Shown here one piece after another: positions 9,853 to 18,753 of a stretch of DNA of 64,000 nucleotides. The notes under the pieces were generated by a model. That model was not told where the DNA came from and ran no database searches. It saw only the letters and a program-made list of their open reading frames with translations. Every line of letters begins with the position of its first letter. Positions within the stretch are counted from its first letter, which is position 1. The stretch comes from Pseudolactococcus insecticola (GTDB taxonomy: Bacteria > Bacillota > Bacilli > Lactobacillales > Streptococcaceae), in the NCBI RefSeq assembly GCF_011170065.1, contig NZ_BLLH01000003.1, positions 62,001-126,000 of the forward strand, given 5' to 3'. The position numbers and the translations under genes were made by a program.

Positions 9853-9858
9853 TATTTT

Positions 9859-9886
9859 ATTATAGCATATTTTGACTGATTATCAA
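9859..9886 (-). promoter_or_regulatory. Promoter of the riboswitch-ATPase transcript
   Basis: TTGATA (9886-9881), 16-base spacer, TATAAT (9864-9859) on the minus strand, directly before the aptamer. Confidence 0.6.
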
Positions 9887-9942
9887 TAGCTAATCGTCTC
9901 AAATCTGACACGATGTCCTCATTTTGGATAGCTGACCGGTGA

Positions 9943-10797
9943 TTAAAAGCCAACTTCGTCAGGATTATTGGCAAGTTTTGCAGCACCGTGAAGCCCGTCA
10001 ATCGCTGTAATCTCATCGGCTGACAGCTCAAAGTCAAACAGGTCAGCATTTTGCACGATACGTGCTGGTGTGACTGATTTTGGCAATGGCAGATAGCCTT
10101 TTTGCAGTGACCATTTGAGGGCGACTTGCGCTGATGATTTGCCATGTTTTGCTGCGATTTCAACCAATGTTGGCAAGTCCAAAACATTCCCCGTACCAAG
10201 CGGTGAATAGGCTTCAGTCAAGATGTCATGCGCTTTATTATAGGCAACGAGTTCTTCTTGTTGATCGCTCGGGTTCACGTAGATTTGGTTAATCACTGGT
10301 TTGATTTTCGCTGTTTTCAAAAGCGCATCCAGATGATACGGGTGGAAGTTAGAAACGCCGATAGACTTGATTTTTCCTGCTTCTACGGCTTCTTCCATGG
10401 CACGCCAAACATCCGCGTTACGTTTTTCAAAACCGATTGTTTCACGAATCGGTGCTGGATTTGGCCAGTGAATGATATAGAGATCCAGATAGTCAAGACC
10501 AAGTTTTGCAATACTTTCGTCAATAGCCGCAACCGCTTCGTCATAAGTCGTGACTTTGTTCCAAAGTTTCGTCGTCACAAAAAGCTCGTCACGCGCAACG
10601 CCAGATTTCGCAATACCGCGACCGACTGACTCTTCGTTGCCGTAAGCAGCTGCGGTGTCAATGTGACGATAACCCGCTTTGATTGCTTCAATCACTGAAC
10701 TTTCAGCAACGTCACCGTCAGGCGTTTGCCAAGTACCAAAGCCAACAACGGGAATTTTTTCGCCGTTTGAAAATGTGTAAGTGTCTGTTAAAGTCAT
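9943..10797 (-). CDS. Aldo/keto reductase (2,5-diketo-gluconate reductase-like)
   Basis: NADPH-dependent aldo/keto reductase of 284 residues. The family tetrad is visible: Asp and Tyr in DTAAAYGNEESVG, Lys in VTTKLWN, His in YIIHWPNP; the later IGVSNFHPYHL and LPLPKSVTPARI segments belong to the barrel and cofactor site. The enzyme reduces small aldehydes or ketones; the physiological substrate cannot be told. I start at 10797 (MTLTDTYTF), which has GGAGG 6 bases upstream; the longer frame to 10863 adds a cysteine-rich stretch not found in the family. It stands alone between the Mn-riboswitch gene and the divergent luxS. Confidence 0.88.
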   Translation of the reverse strand: MTLTDTYTFSNGEKIPVVGFGTWQTPDGDVAESSVIEAIKAGYRHIDTAAAYGNEESVGRGIAKSGVARDELFVTTKLWNKVTTYDEAVAAIDESIAKLGLDYLDLYIIHWPNPAPIRETIGFEKRNADVWRAMEEAVEAGKIKSIGVSNFHPYHLDALLKTAKIKPVINQIYVNPSDQQEELVAYNKAHDILTEAYSPLGTGNVLDLPTLVEIAAKHGKSSAQVALKWSLQKGYLPLPKSVTPARIVQNADLFDFELSADEITAIDGLHGAAKLANNPDEVGF

Positions 10798-10949
10798 GTT
10801 AGACCTCCATTTAGTAAATGTAGAGCATTTATAACAGGTGATGGCTGAACAATCATCTCTCAAGAATATTATAACCTATCTGCGGTGAATTTGTCAGTGA
10901 TTTGAAACGCAGATATTAAAAATATTCTGACATAAAGCATCCCAGATAC

Positions 10950-10978
10950 TTGTAAAAACATTCACATTACAGTATAAT
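10950..10978 (+). promoter_or_regulatory. luxS promoter
   Basis: TTGTAA, 17-base spacer, TATAAT at 10973-10978. Confidence 0.65.
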
Positions 10979-11012
10979 GAATTCAATATAAGAAAAGGAG
11001 TATCGGCGCAAA

Positions 11013-11507
11013 ATGGCACCGAACACAGTTATTATGGCAGAAGTAGAATCTTTTCAACTCGATCACACAAAAGTTTTGGCCCCTTACGTGCGTCTGATTG
11101 GCGCTGAGTCTGGGCCTAGCGGTGATGTGATCACAAACTTTGACGTTCGTTTGGTACAGCCAAACGTCCAAGAAATCCCAACAGCTGGCTTGCATACGAT
11201 TGAACATCTCATGGCGAGCTTGATTCGTGACCGGATTGACGGCATGATCGACTTTTCACCATTTGGCTGCCGGACTGGTTTTCACATGATCATGTGGGGC
11301 GAGCATACACCTGAGAGCATCGCGCGCGTTATCAAGTCTTCACTTGAAGAGATTGTAAACGTCGTTGAGTGGTCTGACGTGCCAGGTACGACCATTGAGT
11401 CTTGCGGCAACTACAAAGATCACTCACTTTGGACGGCAAAAGAATGGTCAAAACTCATTCTCGAGCGCGGCATTTCGTCAGATCCTTTCGTCAGAAAGGT
11501 TGTCTAA
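11013..11507 (+). CDS. luxS: S-ribosylhomocysteine lyase (AI-2 synthase)
   Basis: LuxS cleaves S-ribosylhomocysteine to homocysteine and DPD, the autoinducer-2 precursor, in the activated methyl cycle. The metal site HTIEH and the catalytic cysteine in FGCRTGFH are intact. Two starts are possible: ATG at 11013 (GGAG 12 bases upstream) or ATG at 11034 giving the family-typical N-terminus [11 protein letters not shown]. The first has the only visible ribosome binding site, though with loose spacing, so I keep it; the seven extra residues may not be real. Six bases separate its stop from the next gene, a membrane protein, which suggests an operon. Confidence 0.95.
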   Translation: MAPNTVIMAEVESFQLDHTKVLAPYVRLIGAESGPSGDVITNFDVRLVQPNVQEIPTAGLHTIEHLMASLIRDRIDGMIDFSPFGCRTGFHMIMWGEHTPESIARVIKSSLEEIVNVVEWSDVPGTTIESCGNYKDHSLWTAKEWSKLILERGISSDPFVRKVV

Positions 11508-11513
11508 CCAGCC

Positions 11514-12080
11514 ATGACTAAAAGCCGAAAAAGACTGACGACACTCACAACCGCAGCGATTTTGACCGCGCTTGCCATCATCATCCCGCAAGTCATGCCC
11601 AAAATCGTCATCCCACCTGCTAGCTTCACCCTAGCAAGCCATGTGCCCATCATGATAGGCATGCTGATTTCGCCTGCCGTTGCCGTGACCGTGGCTCTCG
11701 GCTCGACGTTTGGATTTCTCATCTCAGGCCTACCGATCGAGATCACCTTTCGCGCGCTGACCCACGTCATCTTTGCCTTTTTTGGCGCAACATTTTTAGC
11801 ACGCCACCGCGACTACACGCGCGGCATCAAGTTCCAACTCTTCAACCTCATCATCGCACTGATCCATACACTTTGTGAGGTGGTCATGGTTTATGGCCTT
11901 CTGACGACCGGTTTCAGCCACCTAGACGGGAGACATCTAGGCTCTCTACTTTTGATTCTAGGGTTTGGCGGATTTGTTCAGTCTCTGATTGATTTCAATA
12001 TCGCCATGTTCCTTGTGCGCGCCATCCATAAAGTCCATCCATTTGAGCTTTTGAAAACGCCTGAACTGATTAATGATTGA
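11514..12080 (+). CDS. ECF-type transporter S-component-like membrane protein
   Basis: A 188-residue hydrophobic protein with about six membrane segments. The N-terminal TTAAILTALAIIIPQ and the SFTLASHVPIMIGMLISPAVAV stretch resemble substrate-binding S components of energy-coupling-factor vitamin transporters, of the kind that includes niacin-type NiaX. It has no ATPase or T component beside it, as expected for an S protein using a shared EcfAAT module. It follows luxS by 6 bases and is probably cotranscribed. The substrate is not known; the family assignment itself is by overall appearance, so treat it as moderate. Confidence 0.6.
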   Translation: MTKSRKRLTTLTTAAILTALAIIIPQVMPKIVIPPASFTLASHVPIMIGMLISPAVAVTVALGSTFGFLISGLPIEITFRALTHVIFAFFGATFLARHRDYTRGIKFQLFNLIIALIHTLCEVVMVYGLLTTGFSHLDGRHLGSLLLILGFGGFVQSLIDFNIAMFLVRAIHKVHPFELLKTPELIND

Positions 12081-12100
12081 TGAAGAAATTTGATAAAACA

Positions 12101-12128
12101 AAAAGCACAGCCATATGACTGTGCTTTT
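12101..12128. terminator. Bidirectional terminator between the luxS operon and azoR
   Basis: AAAAGCACAG / CTGTGCTTTT with an 8-base loop, between two converging genes. Confidence 0.85.
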
Positions 12129-12135
12129 CTCTAAC

Positions 12136-12756
12136 TTAAAATGCTTTTGCGACTGTTTCGATTGTGTCAAGCGCTGCATCCAAAATTTCTTGTGATTTTT
12201 CAGGTGCATAGGCATGACCTTCGATGAAGACTGATTGCAAATCAGTCACGCCGATAAATGCGAGAATCCCTTCAACATATTGTGAGGCAAATTCTTCACC
12301 ACCGTAAACACCACCATTTGCTTGGATATGAAGGGCTTTTTTTCCTTCAACAAGGCCAACTGGACCTTCAGCAGTGTATTTGAATGTTTTTCCGGCAACG
12401 TTGATCGTATCAATCCATGCTTTCAAGCGTGTTGGAATTTGCATGTTCCAAAGTGGATTTGCGATGACAACTTTATCAGCAGCAAGAAATTGCTCAGTCA
12501 ATTCGCCGAAACGTCCAATTTTTGCTTGTTGCGCCGGTGTCAAATCGCCAAATTCTTTACCTTGACCAAACGCGTTAAAGCCTGAGATGATGTCCGCGTC
12601 AAGTTCTGGCACGTTGTCATTGAAAACGTCCAAGATTGTAAGCTCATCGCTTGGATTCGCGGCTTTATAAACCTCGATAAATTTGTCCAAACCTTTAAGC
12701 GTAAATGATTCTTCTGATGTCAAAGGATGCCCTTTGATAATAAGTACGTTAGCCAT
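12136..12756 (-). CDS. azoR: FMN-dependent NADH:quinone oxidoreductase / azoreductase
   Basis: Flavodoxin-like protein of 206 residues of the AzoR/AcpD family, which uses FMN and NAD(P)H for two-electron reduction of quinones and azo dyes. Marks are the N-terminal VLIIKGHPL strand-loop that holds the flavin phosphate, VIANPLWNMQIPTRLKAWIDTI (the PMYNF-like flavin loop region), and IQANGGVYGG. A typical AAGAGGT ribosome binding site precedes the ATG. It converges on the luxS operon. The physiological role is probably quinone or thiol-stress detoxification, inferred from the family. Confidence 0.87.
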   Translation of the reverse strand: MANVLIIKGHPLTSEESFTLKGLDKFIEVYKAANPSDELTILDVFNDNVPELDADIISGFNAFGQGKEFGDLTPAQQAKIGRFGELTEQFLAADKVVIANPLWNMQIPTRLKAWIDTINVAGKTFKYTAEGPVGLVEGKKALHIQANGGVYGGEEFASQYVEGILAFIGVTDLQSVFIEGHAYAPEKSQEILDAALDTIETVAKAF

Positions 12757-12858
12757 TTTAATTACCTCTTTTTTTATTAGTTACTCTTCAATTTTACTTA
12801 AAAACTGATAAATTTTCAATTTTCGAGCTTGTGAATTTTTATTCATGATAATCAACTA

Positions 12859-12896
12859 AAAAAACGTATCAGAATGGATAATCTGACACGTTTTTT
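12859..12896 (-). terminator. pgk terminator
   Basis: Imperfect stem AAAACGTATCAGA / TCTGACACGTTTT with an 8-base loop, 20 bases past the pgk stop; T-runs on both sides. Confidence 0.75.
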
Positions 12897-12916
12897 CTGT
12901 TTAATCAAGATGATGA

Positions 12917-14113
12917 TTATTTATCAGTTAATGCTGACAAACCTGGCAATACTTTACCTTCAAGGAGTTCCATAGAGGCACCGCCACCAGTAGAAATCCA
13001 TGAGAATTTTTCAGCGTAGCCAAGGTTGATAGCTGCTGCTGCTGAATCACCACCACCGATGATTGATTTAACGCCTGGTTGTTTCACGATAGCTTCCATC
13101 AAACCAACTGTACCAGCTTGGAAGTCAGGGTTTTCAAACACGCCAACTGGGCCGTTCCAAACAACTGTTTTAGCACCTTCAAGTTGTGCATTGTAATCAG
13201 CGATTGTTTTAGGACCTACGTCAAGACCCATGAAACCAGCAGGGATGTTTTGGTCTTCAGTATCTTTTGTTTCAGTGTAGCCAGCAAATGCGTTAGCAAC
13301 TTTGTGGTCTACTGGCAAAACAAGTTTACCGTTAGCTTTTTCAAGCAATTCTTTTGCCAAATCAAGTTTGTCTTCTTCGACAAGTGATGTACCGATTTCA
13401 TAGCCTTGAGATTTCAAGAATGTGTAAGCCATACCGCCGCCGATGATGACTTTATCAGCTTTACCAAGCAAGTTTTCAATCACACCGATCTTGTCTGAAA
13501 CTTTTGAGCCACCAAGGATGGCAACAAATGGACGTTCAGGTGCTTCAACTGCTTCTTGGATGTAAGCAATTTCATTTTCAAGGAGGAATCCAGCAACTGC
13601 TTTATCTACATTTGCAGAGATACCAACGTTTGATGCGTGCGCACGGTGAGCTGTACCGAAAGCGTCATTGACAAAGATACCTTCGCCAAGGCTAGCCCAG
13701 TATTTACCGAGTTCAGGATCGTTTTTAGATTCTTTTTTACCGTCAACATCTTCAAAACGAGTGTTTTCAACAAGCAAAATTTCGCCATTTTTCAAAGCGT
13801 CGATAGCTGCTTCAAGCTCAGCACCACGAGTTGTCCCTGTAAAGACAACTTCTTGACCGAGTTTTTCAGACAATGCTTTTGCAACTGGTGCAAGCGATTT
13901 GCCAGCTTTGTCAGCTTCTTCTTTCACACGTCCAAGGTGAGAAAAGAGGACAGCACGTCCACCTTGTTCAAGGATGTACTTGATAGTTGGGAGCGCTGCA
14001 GTGATACGGTTGTCGTTAGTGATCACGCCGTCTTTCAAAGGAACGTTGAAGTCCACACGAACGAGAACTTTCTTGCCTGTCAACTCAACGTCTTTTACAG
14101 TAAGTTTAGCCAT
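12917..14113 (-). CDS. pgk: Phosphoglycerate kinase
   Basis: Glycolytic enzyme of 398 residues that makes ATP from 1,3-bisphosphoglycerate. The signature [16 protein letters not shown], the SHLGR and substrate-binding stretches, and the C-terminal GGGDSAAA and [13 protein letters not shown] nucleotide-site motifs are all present. I start at 14113 (MAKLTVKDV), 11 bases after GGAGG; the frame continues six codons further to an ATG that overlaps the ribosome binding site. Monocistronic with its own promoter and terminator. Confidence 0.97.
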   Translation of the reverse strand: MAKLTVKDVELTGKKVLVRVDFNVPLKDGVITNDNRITAALPTIKYILEQGGRAVLFSHLGRVKEEADKAGKSLAPVAKALSEKLGQEVVFTGTTRGAELEAAIDALKNGEILLVENTRFEDVDGKKESKNDPELGKYWASLGEGIFVNDAFGTAHRAHASNVGISANVDKAVAGFLLENEIAYIQEAVEAPERPFVAILGGSKVSDKIGVIENLLGKADKVIIGGGMAYTFLKSQGYEIGTSLVEEDKLDLAKELLEKANGKLVLPVDHKVANAFAGYTETKDTEDQNIPAGFMGLDVGPKTIADYNAQLEGAKTVVWNGPVGVFENPDFQAGTVGLMEAIVKQPGVKSIIGGGDSAAAAINLGYAEKFSWISTGGGASMELLEGKVLPGLSALTDK

Positions 14114-14159
14114 TTTGGTTGTTGCCTCCATATTTGTTTTATTATGATAATACTAGTAC

Positions 14160-14189
14160 ATTATATCACAAAATGTAAATTTGATACAA
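14160..14189 (-). promoter_or_regulatory. pgk promoter
   Basis: Minus-strand TTGTAT (14189-14184), 18-base spacer, TATAAT (14165-14160). Confidence 0.6.
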
Positions 14190-14203
14190 GATTAAGTATA
14201 GGT

Positions 14204-14225
14204 AGCTCTAAAATTTTTTAGAGCT
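14204..14225. terminator. Inverted repeat after the rhodanese-like gene
   Basis: AGCTCTAAAA / TTTTAGAGCT, 14 bases past the stop codon, but without a clear T-run on the minus strand; weak terminator at best. Confidence 0.4.
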
Positions 14226-14238
14226 GATTTAAATCCGA

Positions 14239-14607
14239 TTAACCGATTGTCTCAGTAGGCAGATTCATGCCCTTCCAGCCTTCAAGCGCGCTTGCAAGCT
14301 CGTAAGCTTCAAAGTCTGCTGACAAAAGTGTGAGCAAGGCAGCCTTGCCCAAAGTCGTCCCCGCCGTCCAGTCATATACAACATAAATCTTGTCGTGGTC
14401 TAACTCAGGTAAGTGTCCTGCCAGATCTTTAGCAGGCATGGCAATCGCACCTTTTATCTGGTCTTTTTTGACAAATGCAGGCGCATTTCGCACATCTAAA
14501 ACCACATACTTTGAGTTTGGATCATCTAGGCTATCAAGTACGGTCGTGTGGTCGATATAAAGGCTCAGGTAAGTTTCGAGTAAATCAATTTTTGCTTGTT
14601 TTGTCAT
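14239..14607 (-). CDS. Rhodanese-like domain protein lacking the catalytic cysteine
   Basis: A 122-residue protein. After a short helical N-terminus, residues 40-115 form one rhodanese domain: YVVLDVRNAPAFVKKDQIKG, AIAMPA, then KIYVVYDWTAGTTLGKAALLT. In active sulfurtransferases the loop after the YVVY-type strand begins with Cys; here the position is Asp (YDW) and there is no cysteine in the region, so it should not carry a persulfide. Such inactive rhodanese domains often serve binding or regulatory roles. It sits 22 bases downstream of the NAD(P)-binding protein gene and is probably cotranscribed with it. Confidence 0.75.
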   Translation of the reverse strand: MTKQAKIDLLETYLSLYIDHTTVLDSLDDPNSKYVVLDVRNAPAFVKKDQIKGAIAMPAKDLAGHLPELDHDKIYVVYDWTAGTTLGKAALLTLLSADFEAYELASALEGWKGMNLPTETIG

Positions 14608-14629
14608 GTTTCTCTCTTTATTTTCTATG

Positions 14630-15256
14630 TTAGTTTTGATAAATGCTGATGTGTTCGCGTTCGTGGCTGCTATTTAACACAACATCACGCATGGCAGCAG
14701 CATAGTCACGCATCGAGATATAGCTGTCCCCTTTTTCATTTGTCTTGAAAATATCGCCTGCTAAGCTATAATCCCCCGTTTCTGCACCTGACGGGTCAAA
14801 AAATGACGCCGGTGAAAAGTAGGTAAAGTTGACTTGGCTGTCTTTGAGCAGGCTTGCGGCATCACTCATGTACTTCGCAACGGGGTAAAATGGTGCGGTC
14901 GGATCAACCAAGTCAATATAACGCTTGGTGCGACTGGCATCAGTATAGAGTGAACTTGTCCCGCCAACTGCGACAAGCCGTGTTTGCGTCCCTTCAAGCA
15001 GGTCAATCAGATGACGCATAGCTTTCAGATGTCCTTCTTCTTGACCGTCAGGCGCACGAAAGGCCTCGATCACCACATCAAATGGCGCCAAATCAGCCGA
15101 CGTCAGATCAAAAATATCTTTTTCAATCGCAGGCACGTCCTGTTTCAGCCGACTCGCATTTCTGACGAGTGCGGTCACATCAGCTCCCGCTGCCGCAAGT
15201 TTTTCTGTGATCAAGTTGCCAGCTTGACCAGTTGCGCCAATAACTGCAATTTTCAT
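14630..15256 (-). CDS. NAD(P)-binding oxidoreductase (NmrA/atypical SDR)
   Basis: Rossmann protein of 208 residues: GATGQAG at residues 8-14 is the dinucleotide-binding loop, followed by the ALVRN segment that senses NADP and the VAVGGTSSLY stretch in place of a classical Tyr-x-x-x-Lys. This is the extended NmrA-like / atypical SDR group, which includes quinone reductases and redox sensors. No substrate can be assigned. It heads a two-gene unit with the rhodanese-like protein. Confidence 0.78.
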   Translation of the reverse strand: MKIAVIGATGQAGNLITEKLAAAGADVTALVRNASRLKQDVPAIEKDIFDLTSADLAPFDVVIEAFRAPDGQEEGHLKAMRHLIDLLEGTQTRLVAVGGTSSLYTDASRTKRYIDLVDPTAPFYPVAKYMSDAASLLKDSQVNFTYFSPASFFDPSGAETGDYSLAGDIFKTNEKGDSYISMRDYAAAMRDVVLNSSHEREHISIYQN

Positions 15257-15360
15257 AAGGTCACCTCTTTCGTATTTGCCTTTATTTTATCATTTTGCTG
15301 GCATTTGGACAAAGCATGTGATTATCATACTCATTTTAACACATAAATGGCAGTTCAGAC

Positions 15361-15434
15361 TAATAAAAATCTCCCACTTAATCACAACTAAGCAGGAGAT
15401 TTTAAGGAGTATTATGAAAAAATATTTTGGGAAT
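15361..15434 (-). ncRNA. Candidate csRNA-like small RNA, copy 1
   Basis: Predicted transcript of about 74 nt in the gap downstream of the short-chain dehydrogenase gene. After the -10 box comes the segment CATTCCCAAAATATTTTTTC shared with two other loci, then CATAATACTCCTT (15416-15404), the exact complement of a ribosome binding site and start codon (AAGGAGTATTATG), then an intrinsic terminator, stem GGAGATTTT/AAAATCTCC (15366-15403) with a U-run. The order matches streptococcal csRNAs. The transcript itself is inferred. Confidence 0.62.
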
Positions 15435-15440
15435 GACTTT

Positions 15441-15473
15441 ATTATACCGAGGTTAGCTTAAGGGAAACAAAAC
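15441..15473 (-). promoter_or_regulatory. CiaR-like promoter of sRNA copy 1
   Basis: Minus strand: GTTTTG-N5-CTTAAG (15473-15457), exactly 10 bases, TATAAT (15446-15441). CiaR boxes are TTTAAG-N5-TTTAAG placed 10 bases before the -10; the upstream half here is poor and the downstream half good. Confidence 0.5.
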
Positions 15474-15496
15474 ATTTTGACTTAGCCACAAATTGC

Positions 15497-16354
15497 TTAA
15501 AAATCTGCCCAATACGCCTCATCTCCATAATCTAAGTGGTTAGTGACACCTTGCCATGTGTCAAAATCAGCATTGAGCTTGTCCAGCTGATCATGGGCGC
15601 GCTGCCAAGCATTTTGTCCCGCAAGAAAATGCAGGGGCGGATTTTTTATAGTTGCAATCTTAATCATGGCGAGCGCTGCGAGTTCAGGTGAACCTGTCTG
15701 TTTACCCGAGATACTTTCCGTCAATGCTTTGTGCTTTTCAGCTGCACCGCCATCGTAATCACTGATCGTCCGCTCAGCAGAAATGTGACTGCGCCCCGCC
15801 CAGTCTGTCCGAAATGGACCAGGCTCGATATTTGTCACCTTGATACCAAGTGGAGCAACCTCTTGCGCCAGCGCTTTTGACCAGCCTTCAACGGCGTGTT
15901 TTGTCGCATTGTAATAACCAAAAGCAGGCGAGCCGACAATCCCTGCAATCGACGTGAGGTTGAGAATGTGACCACTGCGCTGCTCACGCATGACAGGTAA
16001 AACTGCTCTTGTCATATCTGAAAGTCCCCAGAAATTTGTCTCAAACATGGCACGAACTGTGGTTTCATCTGATTCCTCAATATTACCAAAATAGCCCCAA
16101 CCTGCATTATTCACAAGGACGTCGATTTTGCCAAATCTATCGACCGCCTCAGCGACAACACGCAAGACATCATCATGATTGGTAACTTCTAACGTTGTTG
16201 TAAGGACATCATCATATTTGTTAAAATCTGCGATGTCTGCTAGTTTACGGGCAGTTGCAACGACTGCATAGTCGCGTGCTAGGAGTGCCTCAACGAGTTT
16301 TCGGCCAAACCCAGATGAAGTCCCTGTGACTAGCCATACTTTTTTATTTATCAT
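15497..16354 (-). CDS. Short-chain dehydrogenase/reductase
   Basis: Classical SDR of 285 residues: cofactor motif TGTSSGFG at 10-17, NNAG, catalytic Ser in LNLTSIAG and the YYNATK Tyr/Lys pair, then the PGPFRTDW loop. An Ala-Arg after the second strand suggests NADP(H). The substrate is unknown. I start at 16354 (MINKKVWLV), preceded by AGAGAAGG; the open frame extends 61 codons upstream into the ABC ATPase gene without homology. It follows that ATPase gene by 31 bases and may be transcribed with it. Confidence 0.83.
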   Translation of the reverse strand: MINKKVWLVTGTSSGFGRKLVEALLARDYAVVATARKLADIADFNKYDDVLTTTLEVTNHDDVLRVVAEAVDRFGKIDVLVNNAGWGYFGNIEESDETTVRAMFETNFWGLSDMTRAVLPVMREQRSGHILNLTSIAGIVGSPAFGYYNATKHAVEGWSKALAQEVAPLGIKVTNIEPGPFRTDWAGRSHISAERTISDYDGGAAEKHKALTESISGKQTGSPELAALAMIKIATIKNPPLHFLAGQNAWQRAHDQLDKLNADFDTWQGVTNHLDYGDEAYWADF

Positions 16355-16385
16355 CTTGATACCTTCTCTATTTTTAGGTTTGCAA

Positions 16386-17147
16386 TCAGCCTGCATGGCT
16401 AAATTTTTGTAAAAATGCTTGTGTCCGCGCTTCTTTAGCATGGTGCATGACTGATTCGGGGGCACCTTCCTCGACAATTTTGCCATCTGCCATAAAAACG
16501 ACGCGATCTGAAACCTTCTCAGCAAAAGCCATTTCATGCGTCACCATGACCATGGTCATCCCTTTTTCAGCAACACTTTGGATGACCTTGAGCACCTCTT
16601 CAACCATTTCAGGATCAAGGGCACTGGTTGGCTCATCAAGCAGTAATACCTCAGGGTTCATCGCGAGTGCACGCGCAATCGCAACACGTTGCTGCTGTCC
16701 ACCTGAAAGCTGACTTGGATAGTGGTTTTGGCGATCTAACATACCGACTTGTCCAAGTAAATTAAGCGCATTTCGATTGGCTTCAATGCCTTCGAGCTTT
16801 CTAACTTTAATCTGCGGCTGGATAATGTTTTCAAGCACCGTCATTTGCGGAAAAAGATTGAAATTTTGAAAAACCATTCCGACCTCTGTCCGCATTTTAG
16901 CAATATGCTTGTCATTTGGTTTACTACCCGCTGCGACAAACGGCTCACCTTTGACTTTTATAATGCCTTTTGTTGGCGTCTCTAAATAGTTTAGCATGCG
17001 CAGGAAAGTTGATTTCCCGGAGCCTGACGGCCCGATAAATGTTACAATTTCACCTTTTTTGACACTAAAATTAAAATCGTTTAAAATTTCGGTTTTGCCG
17101 TAGCTTTTATAAACGCCCTCAGCTTCTATCATGATTTGTTTTTCCAT
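16386..17147 (-). CDS. Polar amino-acid ABC transporter ATP-binding protein
   Basis: GlnQ-type ATPase of 253 residues: Walker [13 protein letters not shown] (about 38-49), Q-loop [10 protein letters not shown], signature [15 protein letters not shown], Walker [16 protein letters not shown]-loop VTHEMAFA. It energises the fused binding-protein/permease encoded immediately upstream; that gene's TAA is directly followed by this ATG, which indicates tight coupling. With the aminotransferase gene further upstream it forms a nitrogen-related operon. Confidence 0.92.
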   Translation of the reverse strand: MEKQIMIEAEGVYKSYGKTEILNDFNFSVKKGEIVTFIGPSGSGKSTFLRMLNYLETPTKGIIKVKGEPFVAAGSKPNDKHIAKMRTEVGMVFQNFNLFPQMTVLENIIQPQIKVRKLEGIEANRNALNLLGQVGMLDRQNHYPSQLSGGQQQRVAIARALAMNPEVLLLDEPTSALDPEMVEEVLKVIQSVAEKGMTMVMVTHEMAFAEKVSDRVVFMADGKIVEEGAPESVMHHAKEARTQAFLQKFSHAG

Positions 17148-18716
17148 TTATTTACCTACCTTATACCGTTTTTCGAGATGTGCGACGAGTCGTGCCAGTG
17201 GCAAACTGATAATCAGATAGGCAACTGCAAGAATCGTATATGACTCAATCATAAGAAAACTTGATGATGCGTAGTTTTGTGTGACGAGCAACATTTCGCC
17301 AACCGTGATAAAGGCAAGAAGTGACGTATCTTTGACCATCATACTCAGATAATTACCAAATACTGGCACTGACCCACGTACCGCCTGTGGTAAGATTATC
17401 CTGTGCAGTGCTTCTGTCTCTGTGTAGCCCAGCGCTAAAGCCGCTTCTCGCTGCCCTTTGGGTAGGCCGAGGATACTTGAACGCACGAGTTCACTCAGAT
17501 AGGCCGAATAGTTAAGGCCTAGTCCTAAAACACCCGCGACAAATGGTGAAAAAGACAGATTAAAATTTGGCACTATCAGTTGCACAACGAGCATGATCAA
17601 CAGTGGTACCACATAGTACATGTAGATGAGTTGTACCATGAGTGGTGTGCCTCTAATGATTTCTACATAAACAAGTAAAATGCCACGCAGCCATTTGTGC
17701 TTAGACAGACGACCAATTGCGATGAAAATACCAAGCACGATAGCCAGTGAAAATCCAATAGCTGATGCACCAATCGCAGTCACAAATCCGCTAGCTAGTT
17801 TGGGTAGAAGTTGTCGCGTTGCTTTTGGAAAGTTCAAGTTTTTCAAAATATTGTTAGAACTTGTCGTCTCCGTTAGTTTCACAGGTTTAGTTGGCTTAGC
17901 AAGCGCTGATGCCGGAATCCCGTAATCACCAAGAATTTTTGCCAGTGTCCCATTTTTAGCAAGTTTGTAAAGCGCTTGATTAAATTGATATAAAAATTGC
18001 TCATTTCCTTTTTGGATTAAATAGCCGCTACTTGCGATGCTATCAGGTTTGTATTCTGATGGAAATTTCACATTGAGATTTGGATTACTTTTAAGAGAAT
18101 AAGGGCCAACAAAATTATCAGTGATCCCGCCGTCAACTTTCCCCGCTGATACGCCGACGAGTACGTCAGACTGAGAACCAAATAACACATAATCAGCAAT
18201 CTTGCCAGATTTTTTCAACTTTTCAGCATAATCAACAAAGCTTGAACCTTTTTGAACACCGATTTTTTTACCTTTTAGGTCATCTAGTGTTCTAATCGTC
18301 GAGTTTTTCTGAACACTCAGTGCATCAGCCTCATAGTAAATGACGCTGGTAAAATCTGCAATTTTTTTGCGTTCATCTGTGATATACATGCCGTCAGCCG
18401 CTAGATTGACGGATCCTTTAGACACTTCAAGTGGCAAATTTTCAAACTTAACAAGCTTGCTCTTAACCGTTTTAACACCAAGTTCTTTTGCGACAGCTCG
18501 CACAATGTCCGCATCAACGCCTTCTAGCTTGCCAGATGACGGGTCCTTAAAAACAAATGGTGCATCCCCCGAATTGCCAAATGTCAATATATCCGCTTTT
18601 TTGATCGTCTGAAATGTATCCGCTACTACCGTGCTTGACAGACCTCCTAACATGGTAACTATCATCAGAACTGCCAATAATTTCTGGCCTATTTTCATTT
18701 TTGTGGTTTGCGCCAT
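17148..18716 (-). CDS. Amino-acid ABC transporter, fused substrate-binding protein and permease
   Basis: GlnP-type fusion of 522 residues. A signal/anchor segment (about 10-32) leads into one extracellular binding domain (about 45-270; family stretches SGDAPFVFKD and GVDADIVRAVAKELG). The permease domain starts near 300 with its membrane segments and the EAA-loop GLPKGQREAALALGYTETEALHRIILPQAVR near 425-455. Some lactococcal GlnP proteins carry two binding domains; this one has a single domain. I start at 18716 (MAQTTK), with AGGAG 6 bases upstream; a TTG six codons earlier overlaps the ribosome binding site. The context with a GABA-type aminotransferase suggests an amino acid degraded by it, but specificity cannot be read. 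Confidence 0.9.
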   Translation of the reverse strand: MAQTTKMKIGQKLLAVLMIVTMLGGLSSTVVADTFQTIKKADILTFGNSGDAPFVFKDPSSGKLEGVDADIVRAVAKELGVKTVKSKLVKFENLPLEVSKGSVNLAADGMYITDERKKIADFTSVIYYEADALSVQKNSTIRTLDDLKGKKIGVQKGSSFVDYAEKLKKSGKIADYVLFGSQSDVLVGVSAGKVDGGITDNFVGPYSLKSNPNLNVKFPSEYKPDSIASSGYLIQKGNEQFLYQFNQALYKLAKNGTLAKILGDYGIPASALAKPTKPVKLTETTSSNNILKNLNFPKATRQLLPKLASGFVTAIGASAIGFSLAIVLGIFIAIGRLSKHKWLRGILLVYVEIIRGTPLMVQLIYMYYVVPLLIMLVVQLIVPNFNLSFSPFVAGVLGLGLNYSAYLSELVRSSILGLPKGQREAALALGYTETEALHRIILPQAVRGSVPVFGNYLSMMVKDTSLLAFITVGEMLLVTQNYASSSFLMIESYTILAVAYLIISLPLARLVAHLEKRYKVGK

Positions 18717-18753
18717 AAGCTCTCCTATTTTCAATCATGTCACATGCTATTTT

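Noticed and set aside
10228-10629. 133-codon plus-strand frame opposite the aldo/keto reductase
   Set aside because: Shadow of codon bias in the real gene; no start signals.
13637-14221. 194-codon plus-strand frame opposite pgk
   Set aside because: Antisense shadow of a highly conserved gene, no ribosome binding site, no known family.
15404-15463. 15-codon plus-strand frame (MKKYFGNDFI...) after an AAGGAG, repeated near 28874
   Set aside because: It looks like a tiny peptide gene with a good ribosome binding site, but copy 3 breaks the frame by a one-base deletion, and there is no plus-strand promoter. The conservation is better explained by the minus-strand small RNA whose seed is antisense to such a start.
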